Below the pieces are notes generated by a model, which was not told where the DNA came from, did not search any database, and saw only the letters and a program-made list of their open reading frames with translations. Position numbers and translations under genes: made by a program. Below, piece by piece: positions 16,065-24,876 of a stretch of DNA of 64,000 nt (positions are counted from its first letter, which is position 1; every line of letters starts with the position of its first letter). Source of the DNA: Acuticoccus kalidii (lineage in GTDB: Bacteria; Pseudomonadota; Alphaproteobacteria; Rhizobiales; Amorphaceae); NCBI RefSeq assembly GCF_021556395.1, contig NZ_JAKGCS010000024.1:558001-622000 (forward strand), in the 5' to 3' direction.

Positions 16065-17717
16065 GGCGAGGATGCCGTGCGCGAAGTCGAGCTTGCTGCC
16101 GATCCGGTTCGTGCCGTCGGTCGTGATCACGCCGCTCGTCAGCGTCACGTCGACCGTGCCGCCATTGCCGCCCCCACCGGCCGATCCTGGGCTTCCGAAG
16201 ACGACGTTGCCGGCACCACCATCGCCGCCGAACTGGCCGATCGACTGGGCGACCACGCCGCGCCCGGAATCGTTGCCGGCCGAGGAGGCCTCCGCCTTGA
16301 TCGACTGGTCGGCCGTAATGTCGAGCGTGACCGAAACGTCACCCGCATTGCCACCGTTGCCGCCACGGGAATCGTTTGCGTTCGACAATCCGGCCCCGCC
16401 GGTGCCCCCTTGGCTGACCGCGAGGATCCCGTCGACGGCCGTGCCGGCGGCGAGCACCGCGATCCCGTCGCTCGAGAACGTGCTCGCGGGCATACTGACG
16501 GTGACGGAGCCGCCCGCCCCGCCGTTCCCGCCAGGCTCGCCATGCTGGCCCACGCCGCCGGTGCCGCCGGTCGAGATCGCCACGATCGTGCCGCTCTGAT
16601 CGGTCGATGCGATCGTGCCGGACTGTGTGGCGCGAGCCGAACCGAAGACGTTCACGTCGACGGCGCCACCGACGCCCCCGGCCCCACCGGGTGCGAAGTT
16701 GCTGTCGACGCCGACATCATAGGAATAGCCGCCGTCCCCGCCGGTGCTTTCGGCGTAGACGCCGCGGAACGCCCCGTCGGTCGCCTGCCCGAAGGCGGTC
16801 ACCGAATAGTTTGCCGTAAGGGTCACGGAGCCGCCCGCGCCCCCGGTGCTGCTGCCGCCGCCGCCTTGCGTCTCACCGTTGGAGGAGTTGTATGCGTTGG
16901 GGCCGCGCCCGCCTGCGGACTGCCCCCAGACACCGTAGACACTCTGGGCCGTCAAAGGATTGTCGGCGCTTCCGGTCACGATATTGCCGACGTCGACCTG
17001 GACCGTCCCGCCCGCGCCACCATTCCCGCCGAGCGGCATGAAGTTCGCGCCTTCATTGCCGCGGCCGCCCGTCCCGCCGATGCTGGAGACCCGCAACGCG
17101 GCGATCGTGCCGGGGCCCGTCACCCCGGAAATGCTGGTCAGGATCGTGTTGCTGCTCGCCTCGCCATTATAAGTAACGTTGCCGCCGGCCCCACCGGCGC
17201 CGCCGTTGCTCTTATTGTTCGAGTTGTCGTCGTTCCCGTTGCCGCCGGTCGAGATGAAGCGCGCGGCCTCCATCTCATAGGCGGTGCTGGCATATTCGTT
17301 GATCGTGTAGGTCGCACTGCTCGGCGGGGTGATCGTCAGGTCGCCACCCTGTCCGCCCGCCGACGGACCATTCGATGATCCGTTGCCGCCGACGGTGTTG
17401 ACCCATGTGCCGTAGAGATAGTTGCTCGGGTTGCCGTCACCGGGCAACGAGACGTCGATGTCGCTGTTGTAGACGAAGGTCCCGCCGCCCCCGTTACCAC
17501 CCGGCGTGTCCCCGCTGCCGGCCGATCCGTTGGACGTGTACAGAAACGGCTTGTCCGTGGTGGTGCCATTATCAAAAATGCAAGTATCGCCGCTGGGCTC
17601 GCAGCCATAACTGTTCTGTGCCAGGGCCATTTGCGGAAAGAATAACGCGCAGGACGACAGAACCGTCGACACCATGAGCGTCTGTTGAAACGGAATGGCA
17701 CGCGTGGAAATTTTCAT
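16062..17717 (-). CDS. Autotransporter, 5' part: signal peptide and start of passenger
   Basis: The ATG at 17717 starts a long signal peptide (MKISTRAIPFQQTLMVSTVLSSCALFFPQMALAQ, cleavage after ALA near residue 33). An earlier in-frame start at 17807 would bury it. The 551 codons up to the amber stop hold glycine-, serine- and asparagine-rich strands (GGNGGAGGTVQVDVG, STGGTGGVGQHGEPGGNGGAGG), the start of a beta-helical passenger. With the 3' part the preprotein would have 2,305 residues, a typical size for giant autotransporter adhesins. As read, the product is a secreted fragment without a barrel. The gene appears disrupted, unless the amber is an assembly or base-calling error or is suppressed. 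Confidence 0.8.
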   Translation of the reverse strand: MKISTRAIPFQQTLMVSTVLSSCALFFPQMALAQNSYGCEPSGDTCIFDNGTTTDKPFLYTSNGSAGSGDTPGGNGGGGTFVYNSDIDVSLPGDGNPSNYLYGTWVNTVGGNGSSNGPSAGGQGGDLTITPPSSATYTINEYASTAYEMEAARFISTGGNGNDDNSNNKSNGGAGGAGGNVTYNGEASSNTILTSISGVTGPGTIAALRVSSIGGTGGRGNEGANFMPLGGNGGAGGTVQVDVGNIVTGSADNPLTAQSVYGVWGQSAGGRGPNAYNSSNGETQGGGGSSTGGAGGSVTLTANYSVTAFGQATDGAFRGVYAESTGGDGGYSYDVGVDSNFAPGGAGGVGGAVDVNVFGSARATQSGTIASTDQSGTIVAISTGGTGGVGQHGEPGGNGGAGGSVTVSMPASTFSSDGIAVLAAGTAVDGILAVSQGGTGGAGLSNANDSRGGNGGNAGDVSVTLDITADQSIKAEASSAGNDSGRGVVAQSIGQFGGDGGAGNVVFGSPGSAGGGGNGGTVDVTLTSGVITTDGTNRIGSKLDFAHGILA

Positions 17718-17850
17718 GGCTACCTGCACAATGTACAGGCGCGTTATTGCTGCCCACCAAGGCCGGCACAAGTTAATTAACCCGCCTTGGCGTCGTTCGG
17801 CGTGCATTGTTGGTTTATGGTGACAGTCAGGCGTTCAGCGCCCACGAATA

Positions 17851-17897
17851 CGATCGTTAACCCAGATAAAATTGATGTGATGGACGCCTAACGATCG
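17851..17897. repeat. Inverted repeat upstream of the autotransporter
   Basis: CGATCGTTA (17851-17859) and TAACGATCG (17889-17897) form a perfect 9-base inverted repeat around 29 AT-rich bases, in the 277-base gap before the autotransporter start. It may be a regulator pair-site or a hairpin. No regulator gene lies next to it. Confidence 0.35.
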
Positions 17898-17994
17898 ATC
17901 GATTGCTTTCAAACCTTGCCTCAATGTCAACCTATGCACCGTCATCAGTGCGGATGCCCGTCGCCCGGACGGCGGGGAGCACGCCTCACCGCCG

Positions 17995-19137
17995 TCAGCC
18001 CGCGAGCCGAAGGATCGTCGCCTCATAGCCGTGCGCCGCATCCACGACGTCGGCGACCGCGACGCGCTCCTCGTCGGTGTGGAACTGCGCCGGATCGCCG
18101 GGGCCCCATTTCACCGCCTCGATCCCATTGACGATGAGATAGCCGGCATCGAGCGAGCCCGGCGAATAGAAGGTGTCGCGTTCGGCGAGCCCCGCCTGCG
18201 CCAGCGCGGACTGGATCGACGACACCAGCGGGCCGGCTTCGTCGACGATCGAGCCGTACATGAAGGGCCCGCGCTCCACCTCGATCGCGAGCGGCGCATC
18301 GAGCGTGAACGCCTCTCGCAGGCCAGCAAGGACCGTCTCCGGCTCCTCTCCCGGCATCAGGCGGCGATCGAACATCATCCGCGCCTCGGACTGGACGGTG
18401 TGGGTGGCGTTGGGCGCGGTGCGGATCGCGGTGCACGTCAGCGTCGCGGGGCCGAGCGCATCGTGCGAGGGAAGGTCCGCGCCGATCGCCTCGGCGCGCT
18501 CCAAAAGGATGCGCACGCCCTTCGTCACGTCGACGCCCGCCCATGGCGTGCTGCTGTGGCTCGATTTGCCGTGGATCGTCACGTCGACATCGAGCCGGCC
18601 GCGATTGCCGAGCGCGATCTTGCCACCCGTTCCGATCGCGAGGATCCCGAAGCGCGGCGTCGCGCCGAGCGCGTCGAGCGCCACCGCGACGGCGTCGTGC
18701 CGGCCGGTCTCGCCGGCGGTGAGGAGCGCGAAACCGACGCGGCGCTTGAGCCGCCCGCCCGTTGCGGCGCTGATGAAGGCGGCGAGCGTCGCGGCGAGCG
18801 CCGATTTCTGCTCGCTCACCCCGCGCCCACGCACCGCGCCGCCGTCATGCTCGCCCGCGAACGGGTCACGCATCCGGTTCGCCGGATGCGTCATGGCGTA
18901 ACCGAGGAGGAGAAGCGGCATCTCGGTCCCCGCCGGTCCTGCTTCCGCGATGAGGTTGCCGAAGCTGTCGATGCGGGTCGCAATGCCCGCCTCTTCGAGG
19001 AGCGGGCGCACGGCCTCGGTCACGAAGGAGAGCACGGCCGGATCGGCCTCCATCATGTCCGTCTGCTCGCTCGGATGGCGCACGAAACGCTGCATCCAGG
19101 TGACGAGGCGGTCTTCTGTGATGGGCAGATGGCTCAT
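17995..19137 (-). CDS. M20-family (ArgE/DapE-like) amidohydrolase with altered metal site
   Basis: A 380-residue cytoplasmic hydrolase. Its ATG overlaps the stop of the ligase gene by four bases (19134-19137). The M20 fold is visible (DPFAGEHDG, GRGVSEQKSALAA, GRLDVDVTIHGKSSHSSTPWAGVD, FHTDEERVAV). Usual zinc ligands are changed: the HxD of LLGHxD reads LLGYAMTHP, the Asp of GRGxxDxK is Glu, the Glu-Glu pair reads GET, and the third ligand position (EPT in relatives) is GT. The dimer-domain HSSTP and the last His are kept. It may use a different metal arrangement or be a divergent subfamily. As last gene of the acyl-CoA ligase operon it could release an acid from an amide conjugate. Confidence 0.82.
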   Translation of the reverse strand: MSHLPITEDRLVTWMQRFVRHPSEQTDMMEADPAVLSFVTEAVRPLLEEAGIATRIDSFGNLIAEAGPAGTEMPLLLLGYAMTHPANRMRDPFAGEHDGGAVRGRGVSEQKSALAATLAAFISAATGGRLKRRVGFALLTAGETGRHDAVAVALDALGATPRFGILAIGTGGKIALGNRGRLDVDVTIHGKSSHSSTPWAGVDVTKGVRILLERAEAIGADLPSHDALGPATLTCTAIRTAPNATHTVQSEARMMFDRRLMPGEEPETVLAGLREAFTLDAPLAIEVERGPFMYGSIVDEAGPLVSSIQSALAQAGLAERDTFYSPGSLDAGYLIVNGIEAVKWGPGDPAQFHTDEERVAVADVVDAAHGYEATILRLAG

Positions 19138-20765
19138 GGACGGCTCCTGCGTTCGGTGCGCGGGGACAGCGTTCCGAAAGTTTTCGACAAGATGTCGAGC
19201 GCGGCGCGCCGGTCGGGCTTGCCGGCGTCCGTGCGCGGCAACCCGTCGACGACGAGGACGGCGCGGGGAATGGCGAAGGTCGGACCGTTCGTGGCGCAGA
19301 ACTCCTGCACCTCGACCGGCGCGAGGGATATGCCGGGCCGCGGCGCGACGAGCGCCGCCGGCGCGAACGACTTCGTGGTGTGCGGCAGGGGAACGACGAT
19401 GACATCGTTCACCGAAGACAGCTTCAGGATGAGATTTTCGACATCCTTCGGATAGAGATTTTCGCCCCCGCAGGAAAACATGTCGTCGCTGCGGCCGACG
19501 AAATAGAGAAAGCCGTCACCATCCTTGCGGAAGATGTCGCCGGTCTTCAGCCATCCGTCCTGGAGCCGTTCGGCGGTGAGGTCCGGCCGGCCGGCATAGG
19601 CGGTGAGCACATAGGGGCTGCGGATCCACAATTCGCCGAAGGTCGCGCTTTCGCCGCCGGCCTCGTCCACCAGCTTGCCCTCATATTCCGGGGCGATGAC
19701 GCCGACGCTGCCCTTCGGCGTCGGCCGTCCGTCCCCATGCGCGCGCGTCGGCCCACCCCCTTCGGTGAGGCCATAGCTCTCCTTGATCGCGACACCCGGA
19801 AAGGCGGCGGCAAGGCGCTCGCTCAACTCCTCCGGGACGGCGGAGGAGCCCATCGAAAGGGTTTCGAGGGCGGAGAAATCGAGGGTCTCGACTAGATCCG
19901 TCTCGCGCAAGATGTCGGCGAACATCGCCGGGACGCCGCCGCAGATCGTGACGCGATGGCGCGCGAGCGCCTCGAGATAAAGGCGCGGCTTGAAGGCGCG
20001 CATGATGACGACGGACGCGCCGCCTCGAAGCATCGGCTTGATCGTCCCGCGCATCGCATTCTTGTGGAACATCGGGGCGGCGACGATGCCGCGCTCCTCC
20101 GCGCGGCGCGGCCAATATTCCTCGCTATGCTCGATCCCCCAGAGCATCCCGCCATGGGTGAGGACGATGCCCTTCGGCACCCCTGTGGAGCCGGCCGTAT
20201 ACGGCTGGAACGCCTGATCCTCGAAGCGCATCGTCGCCACATGATCGGACGGCGCGGCCGCCTCGAAGAGCGCGCGCCATGCCCGCCAACGGCCTTTCCC
20301 CGAGCCGGAGAGATCGATGAGCGTTCCCGCCTCCATCTCGCCCGCGAGAGCGTCGAGCGCCGGCGTTTCGGCCAGATCGGCGAGGAGACCTGTGGCGCCG
20401 CAATCCTTGAGGACGAAGCGCAGCACATCGAGCGGAAGGCGCGGATTGAGGAAGGCCGGGATCGCGCCGAGCCGCATCAAAGCGAGGAAGATCACGAGGA
20501 AGGTGTGCGAGTTCGGCAGCGCCATCGCAAGGCGCGTGCCGCGCGTCACGCCGAGACCCTCGAAGAGGCCGACCGCCTTACGGATCGCCGCTTCGAGATC
20601 GTCATAGGTGAGGACGATCTCGCCCGCGCCCGAGATGTCGATGATGGCGACCCGGTCGCCCGGAACCGGCCGCGCCGCGACGAAGGCGCCGAGATTGCAG
20701 GCCGGGTGAAGGTCGGGGATCCGCGCCAAAGTCGGCCGGTCGATGGGGCTCGATGCGGCCGCCAT
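19134..20765 (-). CDS. AMP-dependent acyl-CoA synthetase/ligase
   Basis: A 543-residue class I adenylate-forming enzyme that activates a carboxylic acid with ATP and joins it to CoA. Core motifs are in order: A3 YTAGSTGVPKG (about 190), A4 around APMFHKNA, A5 SYGLTEGGGPTRAH (about 335), A7 GWLKTGDIFRKDGDGFLYFVGR, A8 DDMFSCGGENLYPKDVE, and the A10 Lys in PRTDAGKPDRR. The A8 sequence resembles that of aryl- and medium-chain acid ligases. It starts one base after the stop of the oxidoreductase and overlaps the M20 gene. With the thioesterase and oxidoreductase in the same operon it points to CoA-dependent breakdown of an imported acid, perhaps aromatic. Confidence 0.9.
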   Translation of the reverse strand: MAAASSPIDRPTLARIPDLHPACNLGAFVAARPVPGDRVAIIDISGAGEIVLTYDDLEAAIRKAVGLFEGLGVTRGTRLAMALPNSHTFLVIFLALMRLGAIPAFLNPRLPLDVLRFVLKDCGATGLLADLAETPALDALAGEMEAGTLIDLSGSGKGRWRAWRALFEAAAPSDHVATMRFEDQAFQPYTAGSTGVPKGIVLTHGGMLWGIEHSEEYWPRRAEERGIVAAPMFHKNAMRGTIKPMLRGGASVVIMRAFKPRLYLEALARHRVTICGGVPAMFADILRETDLVETLDFSALETLSMGSSAVPEELSERLAAAFPGVAIKESYGLTEGGGPTRAHGDGRPTPKGSVGVIAPEYEGKLVDEAGGESATFGELWIRSPYVLTAYAGRPDLTAERLQDGWLKTGDIFRKDGDGFLYFVGRSDDMFSCGGENLYPKDVENLILKLSSVNDVIVVPLPHTTKSFAPAALVAPRPGISLAPVEVQEFCATNGPTFAIPRAVLVVDGLPRTDAGKPDRRAALDILSKTFGTLSPRTERRSRP

Positions 20766-20766
20766 G

Positions 20767-21795
20767 TCAGTGTGCCTTGGCGGGCGCGGTGGCCGGCGCG
20801 GTGGCGTTCATCGTCTCCCCGAAGGTGAGGACGACCTTGCCGACGACCTCCCGCCCCTCGAGCAGACGGTGCCCCTCCGCCGCGTCGGTCGCCGGAAGGA
20901 CGTGGCTGATCAGCGGCCGCACGCCGCCATCGGCGACGAGGGCGAGCGACTTGGCGATATCGTCCTGGGTGTAGCCGTTGGAGCCGAGGATCTGGAGCTC
21001 GCGCGTCCAGATATAGCGGATGTCTGTTTTCGGGTCGAAACCACCCGTCGCCCCGCAGGTCACGAGGCGGGCGCGCCGTTTCATCGCCCGCAGCGACGGC
21101 ACCCAGGTGTCGCCCCCGGTATAGTTCATCACGAGATCGACGCCGGTCTTGCCGGAAAAGCGCCAGGCGGCGGCGCTGAAATCCTCAGCCGCGCTGTCGA
21201 CGACGAGATCGGCGCCCAGCTCTTGCAGCGGCGCGAGCTTCGCCGCGCCACGGGTGACGGCGATCACCGAGGCCCCGGCCCGCTTGGCGAGCTGGATCCC
21301 GGCCGTGCCGACACCGCCGCTCGCCCCGACGATGAGGACCATTTCGCCCGCCTGCATGTGGCCGATCGTGTCGAGCATTCGGAAGGCGGTCGCGAAGTTG
21401 ATCGGCACGGCCGCGGCGGTGACATAGTCCATTCCGTCCGGCAGCGGCAGGATGTGGGTCGCAGGAACCCGCGCCATCTCCGCCATGCCGCCTTGCGTCT
21501 CCTCCCCCATCATCCCGTCCGGCGTCATCGGGTTGACGGCGACGCGGTCGCCCACCGACCACCCCGTCACCTCGCTCCCGCACGCGACGATCTCGCCCGC
21601 GATGTCACCGCCCGAGATGAACGGTGTCTGCACCGGAAAGCCCGGCATTCCGCGGCGCACGAACACGTCGAGATGGTTCATGCCGACGGCGTGCACCTTG
21701 ATCACGACATCGCCGGGACGGGGCTCGGGATCGGGCCACTCCCGATAAGCGAGACCTTCGATGCCTCCCTGCTTTTCGATTACGACGGCTTTCAT
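20767..21795 (-). CDS. Medium-chain (zinc-type) NAD(P)H:quinone oxidoreductase-like
   Basis: A 342-residue MDR-superfamily enzyme from ATG 21795, with GGGAG upstream (an in-frame start at 21810 is less likely). Typical blocks are MKAVVIEKQGG, DVVIKVHAVGMNHLDVFVRRG, FISGGDIAGEIVACGSEV, and the nucleotide loop IVGASGGVGTAGIQLAKRAGASVIA near residues 155-180. The structural zinc Cys cluster of true alcohol dehydrogenases is absent (the region is short and has MTPDGMMGEE), so it is closer to quinone or enoyl reductases. It is part of the ABC-importer/ligase operon and probably reduces an enone or CoA-thioester intermediate. Confidence 0.87.
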   Translation of the reverse strand: MKAVVIEKQGGIEGLAYREWPDPEPRPGDVVIKVHAVGMNHLDVFVRRGMPGFPVQTPFISGGDIAGEIVACGSEVTGWSVGDRVAVNPMTPDGMMGEETQGGMAEMARVPATHILPLPDGMDYVTAAAVPINFATAFRMLDTIGHMQAGEMVLIVGASGGVGTAGIQLAKRAGASVIAVTRGAAKLAPLQELGADLVVDSAAEDFSAAAWRFSGKTGVDLVMNYTGGDTWVPSLRAMKRRARLVTCGATGGFDPKTDIRYIWTRELQILGSNGYTQDDIAKSLALVADGGVRPLISHVLPATDAAEGHRLLEGREVVGKVVLTFGETMNATAPATAPAKAH

Positions 21796-21883
21796 CGACG
21801 TTTCTCCCACGCGGCCGGACAGGGCCGCCTCTCATATCGTTCGGGCCGCCGGACCGTGCGGCCCGGCGAGGATGGAAAAGGGG

Positions 21884-22675
21884 TCAGGTGTTGGTCCGCA
21901 CGTCGGTGCGGCGCCAGGAGATGAGGTATTCGGCGAGGCCGACGGCGCCATAGAGCACCATCCCGAGGATCACGGTGACGCCGACGCCGACGAACATGAG
22001 GTCGGTCCGCATGCTCGTCCCCCCATAGAGGATGAGGTAGCCGAGCCCGGAGTTCGCGCCGACCCATTCGGCGACGATCGCGCCGATCACCGCCGCCGCC
22101 ATCGAGATCTTCAACCCGGCGAAGAAGTAGGGAATGCTCGACGGGAACTGCACCTTGCGGAAAATCACGCTCGTCGACGGCGTCACGAGGCGGACGAGAT
22201 CGATGGCGTTCGGATCGGCCGACCGGAGGCCCTGCACGACGTTCACCGCCGTCGGAAAGAAGCACACCAGCGCCGTGACGATCACCTTCGGCAGGATGCC
22301 CGTGCCGAACCAGATGACGAGGAGCGGCGCGACGGCGAGCTTCGGCACCGTCTGCGAGACGATGAGGAAGGGGTAGACGATCCGCTCGGCGACCGACCAG
22401 CGCACGATGAGATAAGCGAGCCCCACCGCGACCGCATTGCCGACGAGGAAGCCGAGCAGGATCTCGTAGGTCGTCGTCCAGGTGTGCCCCCACAAAGCCG
22501 GTCCGAGATTGATCCCGGCCCGCACGATGCGCTCCGGGCTCGGCAGGATGAAGGCGCTGACGCCGAACAGGTCGACATAGAGCTGCCACGCGATGATGAA
22601 GGCGACGAAGCTGAGCACCGGCGGTGCGTAATAGAGCGCTTTGCGCCCGATCGACCGGATCGAAAACACCGGCAT
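21884..22675 (-). CDS. ABC transporter permease, SsuC type
   Basis: A 263-residue inner-membrane permease from ATG 22675 behind AAGGACG (start 22711 is also open). About six membrane segments follow (ALYYAPPVLSFVAFIIAWQLY, GNAVAVGLAYLIVRWSVAERIVYPFLIV, AVAPLLVIWFGTGILPKVIVTALVCFFP, then a C-terminal LMFVGVGVTVILGMVLYGAVGLAEYLISW). The EAA-like loop (RSADPNAIDLVRLVTPSTSVIFRKVQFPSSIPYFFAG) docks the ATPase. It belongs to importer 2 with the ATPase at 22875 and binding protein at 23732, in an operon that continues into the oxidoreductase, ligase and M20 genes. Confidence 0.9.
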   Translation of the reverse strand: MPVFSIRSIGRKALYYAPPVLSFVAFIIAWQLYVDLFGVSAFILPSPERIVRAGINLGPALWGHTWTTTYEILLGFLVGNAVAVGLAYLIVRWSVAERIVYPFLIVSQTVPKLAVAPLLVIWFGTGILPKVIVTALVCFFPTAVNVVQGLRSADPNAIDLVRLVTPSTSVIFRKVQFPSSIPYFFAGLKISMAAAVIGAIVAEWVGANSGLGYLILYGGTSMRTDLMFVGVGVTVILGMVLYGAVGLAEYLISWRRTDVRTNT

Positions 22676-22874
22676 GACTATACGTCCTTCCGATTGGAGC
22701 ACGGCCCGCATCCGTCCGGCCCGCTGGTTGGCCCGGTACCATCCGCCCGCACCGACGGAAATCGGATCCGAACGGCGTGGCGTTTCGCGGGGCGTGGCAT
22801 GACGTCGAGCAAGGGAACGGAACTAGATGCGCGCATCGTCGGTCATCCGGCCCGGCGAGGCGGCGCCCGAGGCT

Positions 22875-23729
22875 CTAGTGGTAGCCGACATCGGCCTCGA
22901 GCTCGTCGAGGAGGACGCGGCAATGCTCCACGAACTCCATCTGAAGCCGGTGATCCTTCGTCCGCGGCCGGCCGAGATCGATGGGGCGGATCAGCCCCAC
23001 CTTTCCCGGCCGCGCCGTCATCACGATGACGACGTCGGACAGGAACACCGCCTCCTGCACAGAATGGGTGACGAAGAGGACGGTTTTCTTGTCCCGCTTC
23101 CAGATGTCGAGAAGGTCGAAGGCCATCCGGTCCCGCGTCAGCGCGTCGAGCGCGCCGAACGGCTCGTCCATCAGAAGGACCGAGGGGCCGAACGCGAGGG
23201 CCCGGGCGATCGACACGCGCTGCTGCATCCCGCCGGAGAGCTGGTGCGGCATGTGCCGCTCGAATCCGCCGAGGCCGACGAGGTCGATATAATGACGCGC
23301 CGTCTCCTGCCGCTTGCGCCGCGGAACGCCCTGCAATTCGAGCAGGAAGCCCACATTCTCGATCACGTTGCGCCATTGGAGGAGCACCGGCGACTGGAAG
23401 ACGACGCCGAGAAGCCCGTTCGTCCGCGCATTCTCCGGGTCGACCCCGCCGACGCTGACCGACCCGGAGGTCGGGTTGAGAAAGCCCGCGACGAGGCGCA
23501 GAAGGGTGGACTTGCCGCACCCCGAGGGCCCGAGGATCGACACGAACTCCTGAGGTCGCACATCGAAGGAGACGTCCTTCAAGGCTTCCACCTCGTTCGC
23601 CGTGCCGCGACCGTAGACGAGGCCGATATTCTGGAACCGGATCGCGGGGTGGGCGGCGGTCTGCGCCGCCCCGTCCGCACCCGGTCGGGCGTCGGTCATT
23701 GCCGTGCTCACGAGGCGGGGCCGTATCAT
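22875..23729 (-). CDS. ABC transporter ATP-binding protein, SsuB/TauB type
   Basis: A 284-residue ATPase; ATG 23729 is used, and ATG 23699 (MTDARPG) is equally possible. Walker A GPSGCGKST is at residues 67-75, the Q-loop in VVFQSPVLLQW, the signature QLSGGMQQR near 170, Walker B LLMDEPFGALDALT, and the switch His in FVTHSVQEA. It energises importer 2. It starts two bases after the stop of the binding-protein gene, so the two are co-transcribed. A gap of about 200 bases separates it from the permease, longer than the other spacings, which may carry a weak internal promoter. Confidence 0.92.
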   Translation of the reverse strand: MIRPRLVSTAMTDARPGADGAAQTAAHPAIRFQNIGLVYGRGTANEVEALKDVSFDVRPQEFVSILGPSGCGKSTLLRLVAGFLNPTSGSVSVGGVDPENARTNGLLGVVFQSPVLLQWRNVIENVGFLLELQGVPRRKRQETARHYIDLVGLGGFERHMPHQLSGGMQQRVSIARALAFGPSVLLMDEPFGALDALTRDRMAFDLLDIWKRDKKTVLFVTHSVQEAVFLSDVVIVMTARPGKVGLIRPIDLGRPRTKDHRLQMEFVEHCRVLLDELEADVGYH

Positions 23730-23731
23730 GT

Positions 23732-24733
23732 TCAGTCGAGGTTGGCGATGAGGTCGGCCGGATCGTAGGCCGTGTCGATCAGGCCCGCGGAGGCGAACGT
23801 CTCGTAAGTGCTTTGCCAGCCCTCCACGCTCTGCGCACCGAACGGCACATCACCCGATGCGGCGCGCGTGCGCGGGATGATCTCCGTCCACTTCGCCGTT
23901 TCTTTCTGAATTTCGGTCTCGGGAACGTGCTTTTTGAGGATTTCGATCGCCTCGTCGACATTCTCGATCGTGTATTCCCACGACCTCAACGTCGCCTCGG
24001 TGAAACGCTTGGCAAGGTCGGGATTGTCCGCGACGACCGCTTCGTTCGCGAAGAGGACCTGGCCGTAGGAATTCACGCCATAGTCGCCGAGATCGATGAC
24101 GTTGAGGTCGAAACCGTCCTCTTGGAGCGCGATCACCTCGTTGGTGGCGAGGGTGATCGTGGCGTCGATCGTGCCGGCGATGAGGACCGGCGAGGACGAC
24201 GTCGTGCCGAGATCGGTCAGCTCGATCTGCGAGGCGTCGAGGCCCGCCGCGTCGACGAGCGCGCCCCAGAAGGCGAACACGGTGCTGCGCGAGGAGACGC
24301 CGACCGTCTTGCCATAGAGGTCTTCCGGCGTCTCGATCCCGCTGTCCTTCAGCGAAATCATGACATTGGGGCTCTGCTGCAGGAGCACGGCCGTCGCGAC
24401 CACCGGAACCCCGCGGCTGCGCCCGATCGCGACGGCATCGGCGACCGCGACGCCGAACATGTCGTTGCCCGACCCGACGAGCTTCACCGTGTCGTTGGAG
24501 CCGATCCCGGGCGTGATGGTGATATCGATCCCCGCGTCGGCGTAGAAGCCTTTCTCGAGGCCGACATAATACGGCGCATGTTCGGCATTCGCGACGTAGT
24601 TTAGGCGCAATGTCGCAGGTTCGAGCGCCCCATCCTGCGCGAATGCATGTGATGATGCCCCGGCGATCAACACCAAGGCCGCACCAACACTAGAGAATAC
24701 CGAAAATCCTGGCGAACGAACCAACGACCCCAT
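23732..24733 (-). CDS. ABC transporter substrate-binding protein, NMT1/THI5-like
   Basis: A 333-residue periplasmic protein with a signal peptide (about residues 1-32, VGAALVLIAGASSHAFAQ). The mature part starts LRLNYVANAEHAPYYVGLEKGFYADAGIDITITPG, the signature of the NMT1/THI5-like binding proteins for pyrimidine precursors, aromatic acids or riboflavin parts, followed by SNDTVKLVGSGNDMFGVAVADAVAIGRSRGVPVVATAV. It is the first importer gene after a gap of about 140 bases behind the thioesterase; that gap holds a palindrome AATTCGAATT at 24800-24809. Ligand unknown, probably the acid or amide processed by the downstream ligase and hydrolase. Confidence 0.9.
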   Translation of the reverse strand: MGSLVRSPGFSVFSSVGAALVLIAGASSHAFAQDGALEPATLRLNYVANAEHAPYYVGLEKGFYADAGIDITITPGIGSNDTVKLVGSGNDMFGVAVADAVAIGRSRGVPVVATAVLLQQSPNVMISLKDSGIETPEDLYGKTVGVSSRSTVFAFWGALVDAAGLDASQIELTDLGTTSSSPVLIAGTIDATITLATNEVIALQEDGFDLNVIDLGDYGVNSYGQVLFANEAVVADNPDLAKRFTEATLRSWEYTIENVDEAIEILKKHVPETEIQKETAKWTEIIPRTRAASGDVPFGAQSVEGWQSTYETFASAGLIDTAYDPADLIANLD

Positions 24734-24799
24734 AGACCGGACCTCTTCCTATTGCATCGAAGACAAGCCGATCGTGACCTCTTGGTTATTCAAATGGCA

Positions 24800-24809
24800 A
24801 ATTCGAATT
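24800..24809. promoter_or_regulatory. AT-rich palindrome ahead of ABC importer 2
   Basis: AATTCGAATT, a perfect 10-base palindrome in the AT-rich gap between the thioesterase and the binding-protein gene. A site for the LysR regulator encoded at the operon head is possible; nothing else in the sequence confirms it. Confidence 0.3.
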
Positions 24810-24876
24810 CTCAATACAGCGCTATCACGAGAGCGGATGCCCGCGGCGGGGCATCGCGCCCGCCGGATCGAGGGCG

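Noticed and set aside
12099-17378. A 1,759-codon open frame on the plus strand opposite the autotransporter
   Set aside because: It is the shadow of the glycine-repeat gene: composition is dominated by Ala, Arg and Asp repeats, with no family, signal or ribosome site.
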